Shown: piece after piece, positions 49,893-59,349 of the stretch
Numbering within the stretch: the first letter of the stretch is position 1
Layout of the letters: the number at the start of each line of letters is the position of its first letter
Assembly: GCF_001042695.1 (NCBI RefSeq)
Contig: NZ_AP012334.1
Span: 1,116,001-1,180,000 of the forward strand
Direction: 5' to 3'
Length of the DNA stretch: 64,000 nt
Source: Scardovia inopinata JCM 12537
GTDB taxonomy: Bacteria; Actinomycetota; Actinomycetes; Actinomycetales; Bifidobacteriaceae
The notes under the pieces: model-generated
Told to the model about the DNA's origin: nothing
The model's database searches: none
Seen by the model: only the letters and a program-made list of their open reading frames with translations
Made by a program: the position numbers and the translations under genes

Positions 49893-51560
49893 ATGCCTAT
49901 TGGAACTGCCTTTTCTGTCGGATTATGGGGCTTGAAAGCATACACAATTCAGGTACAGGCTTTCACCAGCAGTGGTCTGCCTTTCTTTTCCATAATTGGT
50001 CTGCCGGATACCTCCCTGGCTGAAGCCCGTGACAGGGTCAAGTCTGCCTGCACAATTTGTGGCTTTCCCTGGCCACAAACCAGGGTAACCGTTAACCTAT
50101 CTCCTGCTTCAGTTCCGAAAAGCGGGTCTTCATTCGACCTAGCGATAGCAGCAAGCATTCTTGCTTCGTGCCAAGCTATCCACACCGATGTTATCAGCAA
50201 GTGTCTTCTCATTGGTGAGCTCAATCTTGACGGATCTGTTATGCCTGTGAAAGGCATTCTCCCTATGCTTCTATATGCACAACGCAATGATTTGCATACT
50301 GTTGTTATTCCTCAGGAAAATCTTCAGGAAGCAACTTTAGTCCCTGGCTTGCGGGTGATTGGAATCCGCCATATTGCTGAGCTCATGATGCTTTTAAGGC
50401 CTCGGTCGGAAATGGAGGAAACATTGATCAAACGATACGGGCCTCTGAAGGATGATGGGAGCACTCTTGCTGGTTTGTCTGTCCAGCTGGATAACAATCA
50501 CTTCCAGCTGCACAGAGAATTATCAGAGTTCTCCGATTCAGCAAGCTGCGGATTTGACAACCAGCAAAATCTTGATTTCACACAGGTAATAGGGCAAACC
50601 TTTGCCAAACACGCTTTGGAAGTAGCTGCAGCTGGAGGGCATCACATGATAATGACGGGGCCTCCCGGCGCAGGAAAAACCATGCTAGCCCGGCGGCTTC
50701 CCACTATTCTTCCCCCTCTGACAAAGGAAGAACGCCTGGAAGTTGCTTCGATTAAATCTGTTTGCGGCACCCTCCATGGAGCAGATCTGGACTTTCTCCC
50801 TCCTTTTGAAGCTCCTCACCACACAGCAACCGTTGCCTCTCTGATTGGAGGAGGAGCCGGTTTTGCACAGCCTGGCTCAGCAACCAGATCGCATTGCGGT
50901 GTCTTATTCATGGACGAGGCTCCTGAATTCTCAACAAAATGTCTTCAAGCCCTGCGGGAGCCGTTGGAGGAAGGGATCATAAGCCTGTCTCGAGCAAAAG
51001 GAACAACGTTTTATCCAGCCCGATTTCAGCTTATTATGGCTGCCAATCCCTGCCCCTGTGGTTTTAATTGGGGAAGCGGCAAACGCTGTACCTGTACACC
51101 CCGGCAGCGAAGCAGGTATTGGGGACGATTATCAGGGCCGATTATGGACAGGATTGATATTCATATTGCAGTCGATACCCCCAAACTCATCGATATAGAA
51201 ACTACTCAGGAATTCTTTGAAAAAGCTGCGGAAGGGAAAACAGCATATGGCAACCAAACCTACTCTTCTACCGCCATGCGCGATCGAGTGATTACAGCTC
51301 GTCAGCGGGCGGCCCGCCGTTTTCAGAAGGTTCGCTGGTCCACCAATGCACAGGCCCCAGGACAGTGGATGCGGGAAAATACACCAGAAAAAGTGCTGCG
51401 GCTGGTACGTCACGCGGTTGAAAAAGAAGAACTCAGTATGCGTGGCGCTGACAGAACACTGCGTATAGCCTGGACTCTAGCTGATTTGGAAGGACATGCT
51501 GAGCCTACTAGCACCACTATGGAAGAAGCTATTATGCTAAGGACCGGTGATCTGACATGA
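49893..51560 (+). CDS. comM: ComM/YifB-type AAA+ ATPase
   Basis: A 555-residue Mg-chelatase-like AAA+ protein; relatives act as a helicase in branch migration during natural transformation. The N-terminal Lon-like domain reads SVGLWGLKAYTIQVQAFTSSG; Walker A is GPPGAGKTMLARRLP near residue 256; Walker B and sensor regions follow (GVLFMDEAPEF; ANPCPCG with the Cys cluster CTCTP). Slightly longer than most (~510). The dprA start overlaps its stop by 4 bases. Confidence 0.95.
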   Translation: MPIGTAFSVGLWGLKAYTIQVQAFTSSGLPFFSIIGLPDTSLAEARDRVKSACTICGFPWPQTRVTVNLSPASVPKSGSSFDLAIAASILASCQAIHTDVISKCLLIGELNLDGSVMPVKGILPMLLYAQRNDLHTVVIPQENLQEATLVPGLRVIGIRHIAELMMLLRPRSEMEETLIKRYGPLKDDGSTLAGLSVQLDNNHFQLHRELSEFSDSASCGFDNQQNLDFTQVIGQTFAKHALEVAAAGGHHMIMTGPPGAGKTMLARRLPTILPPLTKEERLEVASIKSVCGTLHGADLDFLPPFEAPHHTATVASLIGGGAGFAQPGSATRSHCGVLFMDEAPEFSTKCLQALREPLEEGIISLSRAKGTTFYPARFQLIMAANPCPCGFNWGSGKRCTCTPRQRSRYWGRLSGPIMDRIDIHIAVDTPKLIDIETTQEFFEKAAEGKTAYGNQTYSSTAMRDRVITARQRAARRFQKVRWSTNAQAPGQWMRENTPEKVLRLVRHAVEKEELSMRGADRTLRIAWTLADLEGHAEPTSTTMEEAIMLRTGDLT

Positions 51561-52627
51561 GTCACACTATTCTTACTGAACAGCAGCAGGAAATTTTAGC
51601 CCTGGCGACTTTAGCCTATTGCGCCAACAGTCCTCAGGCTATTATGTATGCCCTGCTTAAACCTCAAGAAGGCGGCGTTGAAGCAGCAGACCTGGTGAGA
51701 GAAATCAGGTATCTTCTGGCAGAGAGGATTTCTTTATCAGCTGTGCAGCATAAGTATGTAGAAAGGATTCTTCGCTATCATCGGTATGACAAAGAAGACA
51801 AAGCATATAAGGCTTTTGCCCAAGTCCTACTTCGGTGGGTAAAAAGAATGAAAAAAATTGAGAATCTTGACTCTTCCGAACTGTGGATTTATTTAACACA
51901 GAACAACGAATATAGCATTATTACCCCTTCCAGTCCCTATTGGCCCTGGCAGTTGGAAGATCTGGATCAAATACTGGGGAATACCCCTCCCCTCTGTTTA
52001 TGGGTGAAAGGAGACCCGCAAGCCCTGACTTCCTGCTCTTCTCCCGTGGGAATCGTAGGTTCCAGAGACTGTAATGAGTATGGAAAGACAACGGCTTTCA
52101 ACTGCGGAAGAGATGCGGCTCTCCATGGACACTGCGTAATTTCAGGAGGGGCCATGGGAGCTGATAGTGCAGCCCACTGGGGAGCCCTGTCAGCCTTCCA
52201 AGATTTGGGAAATAATGCTGGTAGAACTATAGCCATATTTGCCGGAGGGCTCGATACCTGTGGTCCCCACCGCAATGCACGCCTTTTCCAGACAATCGAA
52301 AATCATCATGGAGCTCTCATTAGTGAGTTGCCACCTGATACCTTGCCGGAGAGCTTTCGTTTTCTGATGCGGAACAGACTGATCGCTGCTTTGTCACGAA
52401 CATTAATTGTGGCTCAGGCCCGTCACCGTTCTGGCGCCCTGAACACTGCTACCTGGGCGGCTGATCTCAATCGGATGGTTTATGCAGCCCCGGGAGACAA
52501 CATTAAGCCTTATAACACCGGTTGCAATGGCTTAATTGCTCAAGGAAAGGCGTCACTTCTACTAACCTCAACGGATCTGTCAGACATATGTCATGAACCG
52601 CATGATCCTCTGATAAGTCATGATTGA
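51557..52627 (+). CDS. dprA: DNA-processing protein DprA
   Basis: A 356-residue single-strand DNA binding protein that loads RecA on incoming DNA. The Rossmann-like core is clear: VGIVGSRDCNEYGKTTA, HCVISGGAMGADSAAHWGAL, IAIFAGGLDTCGPHRNA, ISELPPD, and FRNRLIAALS with SGALNTATWA. A poorly conserved N-terminal ~100 residues is probably a SAM-like domain. Overlaps comM by 4 bases. Confidence 0.95.
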   Translation: MSHTILTEQQQEILALATLAYCANSPQAIMYALLKPQEGGVEAADLVREIRYLLAERISLSAVQHKYVERILRYHRYDKEDKAYKAFAQVLLRWVKRMKKIENLDSSELWIYLTQNNEYSIITPSSPYWPWQLEDLDQILGNTPPLCLWVKGDPQALTSCSSPVGIVGSRDCNEYGKTTAFNCGRDAALHGHCVISGGAMGADSAAHWGALSAFQDLGNNAGRTIAIFAGGLDTCGPHRNARLFQTIENHHGALISELPPDTLPESFRFLMRNRLIAALSRTLIVAQARHRSGALNTATWAADLNRMVYAAPGDNIKPYNTGCNGLIAQGKASLLLTSTDLSDICHEPHDPLISHD

Positions 52628-52756
52628 TAACACAAGATTGATAACTCATAAGACCAATCGTGAACCGTAACGAACGCATAAGGAGGAAAAAATGGACAAG
52701 AATCAATATTAATAAATCAAATCAGAAATGTTAAAGAGATATGACAGAATCACAGT

Positions 52757-55003
52757 ATGGTTTCTGCTTTTTCATCTTCATCCACCAGGTCAAACAGGAT
52801 AGGCGAATCACATGAATCGGATAAGCCCAAACCTGGGAATACTCCCGGAGGAACCAATCGCAAAAAGGAAGATTACGATGTCGTGATTGTTGGGGCAGGT
52901 GCTGCGGGTTTATCTGCCGCTCTGGGCCTTCTTCGGTCAGCTTCTGCCGCATCGCCTGACTTATCTAATAGTAACAGGCCTCGCCTGCTCGTCATCTCCA
53001 AACTTCCAGCCTTGCGGTCGCACACAGGTTCCGCAGAGGGAGGAATTGCTGCAAGCCTGGGTAATGAAGAGAAAGATTCCTACCAATGGCACTGGTATGA
53101 CACGGTGAAAGGAGGAGACTGGCTTGTAGATCAAGACAAGGCACGTATTCTTGCGCAAGAAGCACCGCAAACAGTGATAAACCTTGAACATGATGGAGTC
53201 GCCTTCAGCAGGAAAGAGAATGGCAGAATTGCACAACGCCGCTTCGGTGGACATACCTCAGATTTTGGGAAAGCTCCGATTAAACGAACTGCTTATGCGG
53301 CGGACAGAATTGGTCACCAGATTCTCTATTCTTTGTGGCAGCAGTGCATCAAAGAGGGAGTTACCTTTGCCGAAAATTGGTATGTGACTGATCTCGCCAT
53401 TGACCATAATCAGGTGGAGGGGGTAGTTGCTCTCGATACAAGCACTGGAACTCTTCATAAAGTGTCCGCCTCTAATCTTGTTCTGGCAACCGGTGGAGCA
53501 GGGCGGCTTTTTCACACTACGTCAAATTCCTGGGATTTAACAGGCGACGGTATGGGTCTTGTCCTGGAAGCAGGACTCCAGGTTGAAGATATGGAATTTA
53601 TCCAGTTCCATCCCACGGGTTTGGCCCATACAGGGATCCTTCTTTCTGAGGCTGCCAGAGGTGAAGGTGGGGTTTTGCGCAACCGCAAGGGAGAAGCATT
53701 TATGGTTCATTATGCCCCTGAGCATAAAGACCTTGCACCCAGAGATGTAGTTACCCGGGCAATCATGGATCAGGTTGACTCAGGTCTGGGAGTAGCAGAC
53801 CCTCAAGGTCCTGATGGCCTCCGGGATTGCGTCTGGCTAGATCTAACCGCCATAGATAACCATCGACTGCAGAATTTTTTGCCTGAGGTTGTCGCTACTA
53901 TCAAGCGTTACGCGGGATTAGATCCTCGGAAAGATATGATTCCGGTCAAACCTACTGCCCACTACACCATGGGTGGCATTCCCGTCACCGAGTATGGACA
54001 GGTCTATACCTGGCAATCAGGTTTTGGCAAGGACGAAGATTCAAATGCTCGAGATACAAAAACTCGGGGCATAAAAGCTCAGGGCACGATAACTCTGATT
54101 CACGGTCTCTATGCGGTTGGTGAATGTTCCTGCCTGAGCGTCCACGGTGCCAACAGGTTAGGGGCCAATTCCCTCCTGGATGCCTGTGTTTTTGGAAAAC
54201 GAGCCGGGGAACATATCACCAGCTGTCTGGAAAAGCACTGTACTTGTAATGCTGAGCCTGACTCACCACATGACCCGTCTGGCATCTTTCATGTCTTCCA
54301 TGATGGATCACACACTGCCTCGAATGGCGAGTTACCAGCTTACAGCGAGGGCCAACAGAAGTTGGAAGAACTCTTCCAGACACGACAGAAAGATATTGTT
54401 CATTTGCTGCACCACTGTATCAGACAAGATAATTTGTCTGCTATCCGATCAGAAAGGAACTACACATCTTCCGACCTCAGCGCAAACCATGAAAAAGAAG
54501 GAAGCGACGATCTAAATTATCCAGAGTCAGAACAGGGGTCAGTCCAGCGGTCAAAACAGGATTCAGGACAGGACCAGAATTTTTTTCAGGAGTCGGGCAA
54601 TGATGGGAAAGAGAACGCCTACGAGCTCATGGAAGAGTTGGGTACACTGATGGAAAGCAAATTCGCCATCCGCTGCAATCAGGACTCTATCAGTCAAGCA
54701 CTGAATACCCTTCAATCCGTACTTATCCCGAAAATCCGTGCTCTCAGTGCTCACAGTGATCAGAAGGAATATAACCAAGAACTTACCGCTATCCTGGAAG
54801 TGAGAAATTTAGCTGAAGTCGCCAGGGCCATGCTTCGCAGCGCGATGAATCGTCATGAATCTCGAGGTTCTTTATACCGCACTGATTTTCCGCAGCGTGA
54901 TGATACTCACTTCCTCCACCACACATTCATCAACTTGTCCGGCGACGTTGAGACCAAACCTGTGACAGTTGGATTCTTTCCCATTGAGAAACGCTCCTAC
55001 TAG
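52757..55003 (+). CDS. sdhA: succinate dehydrogenase/fumarate reductase flavoprotein subunit with an inserted segment
   Basis: A 748-residue FAD enzyme interconverting succinate and fumarate. The dinucleotide-binding GAGAAG is at 46-51, the covalent-FAD histidine is likely H89 (RSHTGSAEGGIAAS), and the active-site region LAPRDVVTRAI lies near 326 with PTAHYTMGGIPV near 396. After a capping domain a hydrophilic insert of ~100-150 residues (~490-640, rich in Ser, Gln, Asp, His) is unusual. The helical C-terminal domain is intact (NLAEVARAMLRSAMNRHESRG). L-aspartate oxidase is excluded mainly by the partner sdhB 110 bases on. No sdhC/D gene is nearby. Confidence 0.9.
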   Translation: MVSAFSSSSTRSNRIGESHESDKPKPGNTPGGTNRKKEDYDVVIVGAGAAGLSAALGLLRSASAASPDLSNSNRPRLLVISKLPALRSHTGSAEGGIAASLGNEEKDSYQWHWYDTVKGGDWLVDQDKARILAQEAPQTVINLEHDGVAFSRKENGRIAQRRFGGHTSDFGKAPIKRTAYAADRIGHQILYSLWQQCIKEGVTFAENWYVTDLAIDHNQVEGVVALDTSTGTLHKVSASNLVLATGGAGRLFHTTSNSWDLTGDGMGLVLEAGLQVEDMEFIQFHPTGLAHTGILLSEAARGEGGVLRNRKGEAFMVHYAPEHKDLAPRDVVTRAIMDQVDSGLGVADPQGPDGLRDCVWLDLTAIDNHRLQNFLPEVVATIKRYAGLDPRKDMIPVKPTAHYTMGGIPVTEYGQVYTWQSGFGKDEDSNARDTKTRGIKAQGTITLIHGLYAVGECSCLSVHGANRLGANSLLDACVFGKRAGEHITSCLEKHCTCNAEPDSPHDPSGIFHVFHDGSHTASNGELPAYSEGQQKLEELFQTRQKDIVHLLHHCIRQDNLSAIRSERNYTSSDLSANHEKEGSDDLNYPESEQGSVQRSKQDSGQDQNFFQESGNDGKENAYELMEELGTLMESKFAIRCNQDSISQALNTLQSVLIPKIRALSAHSDQKEYNQELTAILEVRNLAEVARAMLRSAMNRHESRGSLYRTDFPQRDDTHFLHHTFINLSGDVETKPVTVGFFPIEKRSY

Positions 55004-55113
55004 ACTATTTTTTATAAACACAGGGCATGAGTCTGCCCAACCGAAAATCCACCCTCGTCACAGGACGAGGAAGCAGCAGTCATACTTTCATAGCTCATGA
55101 GGAAATCAGGCAC

Positions 55114-56319
55114 ATGAATAAGCTTAGAGTAGCCTTTCGGGTTCACCGCCTCAGCCATATTCAGGTGGCAACCGAACCAAAGAGCGCCGCAGATGTGGCG
55201 GCTAGAGCGTCTGCAGATGCAGTAGTTAACACAGCAGCGGGTGTAGGCAACAATTCCAGACCGAGAGGCCTGCCCCGTAGGAGACATCGTAGTCCTTTCG
55301 CTACTACATTTGCCCCTAAAGAACCTTCATCTGAGGAAACCAAAACCCGCTCCTGGGTCCAAACTTACAATCTGACTGTCTCCCCTCATCAGACTATCCT
55401 GGACTGCTTACTGCAGATAAAACGAGAGCAGGACCCGACCTTGGCCTTCCGCTATTCCTGTGGTCATGGAATGTGCGGAACAGATGCTGTAGCCATCAAT
55501 TCTGTCCCCAAGCTCCTGTGCTCATCGACAGTAGGAGACAATATACAGACAGATCAGATAAACCAGATAAACCAAACAGACCAGGCAAGTCAGACAGATT
55601 ACCCAGGTTATCCAGATTACCCAGATTATCCGGATCAGGACAGGATTCGTAAAGCTTCTTCTCCTAACGGTTTCCGCAAAACCGGCAGCCACAGACTCGG
55701 CGACAACGCAAACCAGAGACCTGACATATACGAGCATGCGCACGCACACGAAGGCACAACCCAAAGCACACATACCAATACAGATAACATCACAAAACAA
55801 GGCCTAGACGGGTGGATTGACCTGGCTCCCCTACCTGGTTTTACTGCGGTAAGAGATCTGATAACAGATATCAAACCCATGCTTGACCAGATAAAGAAAC
55901 TCAAACCTTATTATCTGCAGGATCCGGATTATCTGCAGGATCCGGATTCTCTGCAGGATCCGGAAAATTCGTCATCAGCAGATAAGGGAAATATCACCGC
56001 TCTTGAATATCTGCAAAAACCAGAAGAATTAGCACAATTTGAGCTGCTCTCAACTTGTATCAGTTGTGGAATCTGCGAAGGAGCCTGTCCTGTTTTTGTC
56101 GGCGGGGAAGCCTTCATCGGTCCGGCAGCCCTGGTCAGCCAGATTAGATTCATTAAGGATTCCCGAGATCGTGCACAGACTGAACGATGGAAACGACTGT
56201 CTGAAGACGATGCCCTATCCGCCTGCCAATCGGTCAGAGCTTGTTCCCTGAACTGCCCACAAAATATTGATGTAGGGGAAGTTATCTGGCAGGCAATTAC
56301 CCGTTCAGCCGGTCAATAA
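55114..56319 (+). CDS. sdhB: succinate dehydrogenase/fumarate reductase iron-sulfur subunit with repeat-rich inserts
   Basis: Electron-transfer partner of the flavoprotein. I prefer the ATG at 55114 (401 residues), where MNKLRVAFRVHR begins the ferredoxin strand and GAGGA precedes it; the frame is open from 55027. In the numbering from 55027: 2Fe-2S ligands C145, C150, D153, C165 (Asp in third place, as in E. coli SdhB); 4Fe-4S/3Fe-4S ligands C344, C347, C350, C354, C400, C406, C410. The family length is ~240-260; extra length comes from three inserts near 48-105, 174-262 and 298-318, the latter with YLQDPD repeats. All cluster ligands are kept, so it can function. Confidence 0.88.
   Translation: MNKLRVAFRVHRLSHIQVATEPKSAADVAARASADAVVNTAAGVGNNSRPRGLPRRRHRSPFATTFAPKEPSSEETKTRSWVQTYNLTVSPHQTILDCLLQIKREQDPTLAFRYSCGHGMCGTDAVAINSVPKLLCSSTVGDNIQTDQINQINQTDQASQTDYPGYPDYPDYPDQDRIRKASSPNGFRKTGSHRLGDNANQRPDIYEHAHAHEGTTQSTHTNTDNITKQGLDGWIDLAPLPGFTAVRDLITDIKPMLDQIKKLKPYYLQDPDYLQDPDSLQDPENSSSADKGNITALEYLQKPEELAQFELLSTCISCGICEGACPVFVGGEAFIGPAALVSQIRFIKDSRDRAQTERWKRLSEDDALSACQSVRACSLNCPQNIDVGEVIWQAITRSAGQ
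55915..55965 (+). repeat. in-frame coding minisatellite in sdhB
   Basis: CTGCAGGATCCGGAT recurs three times with an 18-base period (55915, 55933, 55951), encoding LQDPD units. A second degenerate run at about 55555-55640 encodes QINQINQTDQ and YPDYPDYPDQ. Units are multiples of three, so copy number can change without shifting frame. Confidence 0.85.
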
Positions 56320-56359
56320 ACAGGGTTAATTTCTCCGACGATACCCCTACTATTTAGGT

Positions 56360-57037
56360 ATGGATCAAAATTTTCACACATCTCTTTCAAAAATTTGGGA
56401 GTATACGGAACAGCACGAACTGGACCAGGAATCTGAGTTTATGCATGATACCCGCAAAAACAGTGTCTTAGTCCAGGAAGGGCAGCTGACAGCATCTGCG
56501 AGCGAATGCGAATTTATAGCCCAAGAGGCAAGAATTCTGAATGCGCATTCAGTCATTGTGATTGGAACGTCTTGTCTAATGGAAGTCCTTCATCTGGCCT
56601 ATTCCCTGCCCTCATCGGCTTTGGTGACAATAGTCAATCCATCTTCTCAGACCAGCCAGGCTATTCGCCGCTTTTATTCATCCGTCCAGGCCGATACATC
56701 GGTTAAGTTACGCATGGTCAACGCCAACATCAATGAATATCTGCCTCGTTTGAATGAAAATGACTACGATATGATTGTCCTCAAAGACGGGATTACCGAC
56801 GTGCAAAAAGCAATCAGCATGTCAGCACGTCTGTTGAAAAGCAGAGGAGTCCTGGTCATCAGCGATGTTATGGCCTTACAAACACCGGGATCAAAAGGGG
56901 GAGTTGTTAACCCAGCAGACCGCAGTGAAAAAGCAGTTGATATGAGAGCCTTGATTACTCAGCTTCCTGACGATGATAGCTTCAATTCAGTTCTACTTCC
57001 TATCGGCTCTGGGGTTTTCCTTAGTGTAAGGAAGTAA
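56360..57037 (+). CDS. predicted SAM-dependent O-methyltransferase (COG4122-like)
   Basis: A 225-residue Rossmann-fold protein, related to Rv1220c/caffeoyl-CoA methyltransferase-like proteins. AHSVIVIGTSCLMEVLHLAYSL is the SAM-binding motif I region, though with ST in place of the usual G-x-G spacing (GTSCLM), then TIVNPSSQTSQAIRRFY and DYDMIVLKDG. ALLKSRGVLVISDV-like RLLKSRGVLVISDV is the motif with the metal-binding acid. Methyl acceptor is unknown. Ends in a 17-base overlap with the convergent LOG gene. Confidence 0.78.
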   Translation: MDQNFHTSLSKIWEYTEQHELDQESEFMHDTRKNSVLVQEGQLTASASECEFIAQEARILNAHSVIVIGTSCLMEVLHLAYSLPSSALVTIVNPSSQTSQAIRRFYSSVQADTSVKLRMVNANINEYLPRLNENDYDMIVLKDGITDVQKAISMSARLLKSRGVLVISDVMALQTPGSKGGVVNPADRSEKAVDMRALITQLPDDDSFNSVLLPIGSGVFLSVRK

Positions 57038-57683
57038 ATGTGTGGGGCGGACTTACAATATCCACAGCCTCTTCAACGTCATCAGTAAAATTGACAATTC
57101 CAGGATCCAGGGGAGAAATCATACCGTTATTCAAGACGGTCGTATCCAACCAGTCGAAAAGATCATGCCAGTAATTTCCCTGATAGAGTACAATCGGTAT
57201 GCGAGGTGCCTTTCGGGTCTGAATCATGGTCAGGGTTTCAAACATCTCATCGAAAGTTCCAAATCCTCCCGGGCAGATAATAATACCTTGAGAATGCTGA
57301 AGAAACATAATCTTTCGCACGAAAAAGTGCTTGAAAATAATTGACGTGTCCACATATTTGTTAATTCCCTGCTCCCTGGGCAAGGTAATTCCCAAACCAA
57401 CCGAACGGCCCCCGGCCAAATGAGCACCCTTGTTAGCCGCCTCCATAATACCCGGTCCGCCGCCTGTAATTACTGCCTTTCCCCGGGCAGCAGCCAGGGA
57501 AGCCATATCTTGCGCTGCCTTATAGTAAGGGCTTCCTTTCCCTAAACGGGCAGAACCAAAAATAGAAATCGCCGGTCCAATATCAGACAGAACTTTAAAA
57601 CCATCTCGAAACTCCTGGGCAACAGTCTCAATCCATTCCTCAGAATTTCCACTATGAATACCAGAAAAATCAGCTTCAGTCAT
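57021..57683 (-). CDS. LOG family protein (TIGR00730 type)
   Basis: A 220-residue member of the 'lysine decarboxylase-like' LOG family; characterised relatives are cytokinin-riboside 5'-monophosphate phosphoribohydrolases, in bacteria often of unknown substrate. AISIFGSARLGKGSPYY opens the nucleotide-binding fold, AVITGGGPGIMEAANKGA follows, and CPGGFGTFDEMFE is the catalytic PGGxGTxxE motif. Length is normal. Convergent with the methyltransferase gene, 3' ends overlapping by 17 bases. Confidence 0.93.
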   Translation of the reverse strand: MTEADFSGIHSGNSEEWIETVAQEFRDGFKVLSDIGPAISIFGSARLGKGSPYYKAAQDMASLAAARGKAVITGGGPGIMEAANKGAHLAGGRSVGLGITLPREQGINKYVDTSIIFKHFFVRKIMFLQHSQGIIICPGGFGTFDEMFETLTMIQTRKAPRIPIVLYQGNYWHDLFDWLDTTVLNNGMISPLDPGIVNFTDDVEEAVDIVSPPHTFTSLH

Positions 57684-57757
57684 TATCTATAACTCCTTAG
57701 TATCAACCATCATAAAAATAAAAAGCACACCACACGTCTACAGCACATCTTCATGGT

Positions 57758-59038
57758 CTAATCCTCTCGGTTAAATTCCAGGTCAGATGCGTCCCACCGG
57801 TCTCTTTCCTCGACAGACAAGCGTTTGTACTGGTTAGATTGCCTGTGCAAAAGCACAGCTGCAAGACAGGCAGACAAAACCGACCCCAGTAGAACGCCCA
57901 TCCGAGCCTCATTTTGCAGCAGAGGGTGTTTATAGGCCAAGGAGGCAATCAGAAAAGCGACTGTAAAACCAATCCCGCAGGAGGCTGACATGGGCAGAAG
58001 AGTTCTAACTTTCAGACCAGGTGCAAGCTTCATCCCCAACAGATGGGTGGTCACCCAGGTTGCCGTTAGAACACCTAACGGTTTGCCAATAACTAGAGCC
58101 AAAATCAGCCCCAGAACAATGGGAGACAGAAAGAAATTGACCCCGCCAGAATCAGCCAGGGAAATTCCGGTAGCGAAGAAAGCAAAAACAGGCAGGGCCA
58201 GCAGAGAGGAAAAAGGCTGAAGTTTATCATGGTACCGCTCTGCCCTAGGGCTGGACTCACCGTGTAACGGCCGTGCAGGTGTCAGCAGACCGGCAAGCAC
58301 CCCTGCCAAAGTAGGGTGGACACCAGATTCGAACATCATGATCCAAGTAAGTATTCCCACCAAAGCAACCAGAAGCCAGGGAACCTTTGCGCGCCGAACC
58401 AGGAAAGACCAGAACAGAGCCATGACCACGATTCCCAGGAACCAGTACCAGGCGTTGAGAGATGAATAGAAAACAGCAATAACAATAATCCCCAGGAGAT
58501 CATCCACAGTTGCCAGAGTCATGAGGAAGGCTCGGATAGAACCTGGAAGGGCCTGGGCAAAAATGGCCAGAATAGCAAGAGAAAAAGCAATATCGGTGGC
58601 TGTAGGAACAGACCAGCCGGTAGCTGCCTGAGAAAAATCAAGCCCGTGGAGCAGATTACACTTATAGCCTGCTCCAACAGTAGCCAGGAAAATTACCGGA
58701 GGAACCAGCATACCACCCACAGCAGCTAGCATAGGCACTGCTGCCGCCTTGGGTTTTGATAAAGAACCAGTTGACAGTTCCTGCTTCAGCTCCAGACCCA
58801 CGACCAAAAAGAAAATGGTCAACAACCCGTCCTGAGCCCAGTGACTGATCTCCAGAATCAGATTGGTTCCGGGAATTCCCAGAGAATAGTCAGAAATTCT
58901 CCTATAGATTGAGGCTGAAAAGGGCATATTTGCCAGGAGAAGACCCGCTAGCGCAAAAGCAACCATGATAATCCCCGAAGCCCTGTCCGAGTGGGCTAAG
59001 CGCTGAACCGATCGGCTAAAACGGGAAGACTGTGCCAT
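57758..59038 (-). CDS. nhaA: Na+/H+ antiporter NhaA
   Basis: A 426-residue antiporter, 11-12 helices, exchanging sodium for protons for pH and salt homeostasis. LEISHWAQDGLLTIFFLVVGLELKQEL and VPTATDIAFSLAILA match the family; the ion-binding pair of aspartates is in TVDDLLGIIVIAVFYS. The start has AGGAAAGGATAG upstream. The C-terminus has an extra acidic tail (WDASDLEFNRED). Single gene, terminating before LOG. Confidence 0.95.
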   Translation of the reverse strand: MAQSSRFSRSVQRLAHSDRASGIIMVAFALAGLLLANMPFSASIYRRISDYSLGIPGTNLILEISHWAQDGLLTIFFLVVGLELKQELSTGSLSKPKAAAVPMLAAVGGMLVPPVIFLATVGAGYKCNLLHGLDFSQAATGWSVPTATDIAFSLAILAIFAQALPGSIRAFLMTLATVDDLLGIIVIAVFYSSLNAWYWFLGIVVMALFWSFLVRRAKVPWLLVALVGILTWIMMFESGVHPTLAGVLAGLLTPARPLHGESSPRAERYHDKLQPFSSLLALPVFAFFATGISLADSGGVNFFLSPIVLGLILALVIGKPLGVLTATWVTTHLLGMKLAPGLKVRTLLPMSASCGIGFTVAFLIASLAYKHPLLQNEARMGVLLGSVLSACLAAVLLHRQSNQYKRLSVEERDRWDASDLEFNRED

Positions 59039-59135
59039 TCGCCTATCCTTTCCTGGCCTATTCGCTCACATAGTGTCTCTTGACCCGCCTCCTGGGCCTC
59101 TGTCATCCCCCCGGCCCAGCGGAGAAATCAATATC

Positions 59136-59165
59136 AAAAAAGCCGGAAGTTAGTGGCTTCCGGCT
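59136..59165 (-). terminator. terminator of tRNA-Arg
   Basis: AGCCGGAAG ... CTTCCGGCT, a 9-bp stem with a 7-base loop. On the minus strand it is followed by six T residues, 6 bases after the end of tRNA-Arg. Confidence 0.9.
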
Positions 59166-59171
59166 AGTCGG

Positions 59172-59245
59172 TGCGCCAGACAGGATTCGAACCTGCAACC
59201 TTCTGATCCGTAGTCAGATGCTCTAATCCGTTGGGCTACTGGCGC
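59172..59245 (-). tRNA. tRNA-Arg (ACG)
   Basis: Minus-strand cloverleaf: acceptor GCGCCAG/CTGGCGC, D-arm AGCCCAACGGATTAGAGC, anticodon stem TCTGA/TCAGA around CTACGGA (anticodon ACG), T-arm GCAGGTTCGAATCCTGT, discriminator A. The ACG anticodon is expected to be edited to ICG. A terminator follows at once. Confidence 0.95.
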
Positions 59246-59301
59246 CTTGTTGTCGTCAACTGCTCTCTGACAACAAACATACATTTAAGCACGGGGGGTA
59301 G

Positions 59302-59347
59302 AAAAAGGGAATCCGGCGTGTCCAGCCTGATTCCTGAGATTCCCTTT
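59302..59347 (-). terminator. terminator of the MprF-like gene
   Basis: AAAGGGAATC ... GATTCCCTTT, a 10-bp stem with a 24-base loop, lying just beyond the stop codon of the minus-strand gene and followed by T-rich sequence (TTTTTCTACC). Confidence 0.75.
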
Positions 59348-59349
59348 GA

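Noticed and set aside
52741-52820. Alternative start at ATG 52741 for the flavoprotein
   Set aside because: It is in a different frame from the FAD-binding domain and meets no conserved sequence; the in-frame ATG at 52757 fits.
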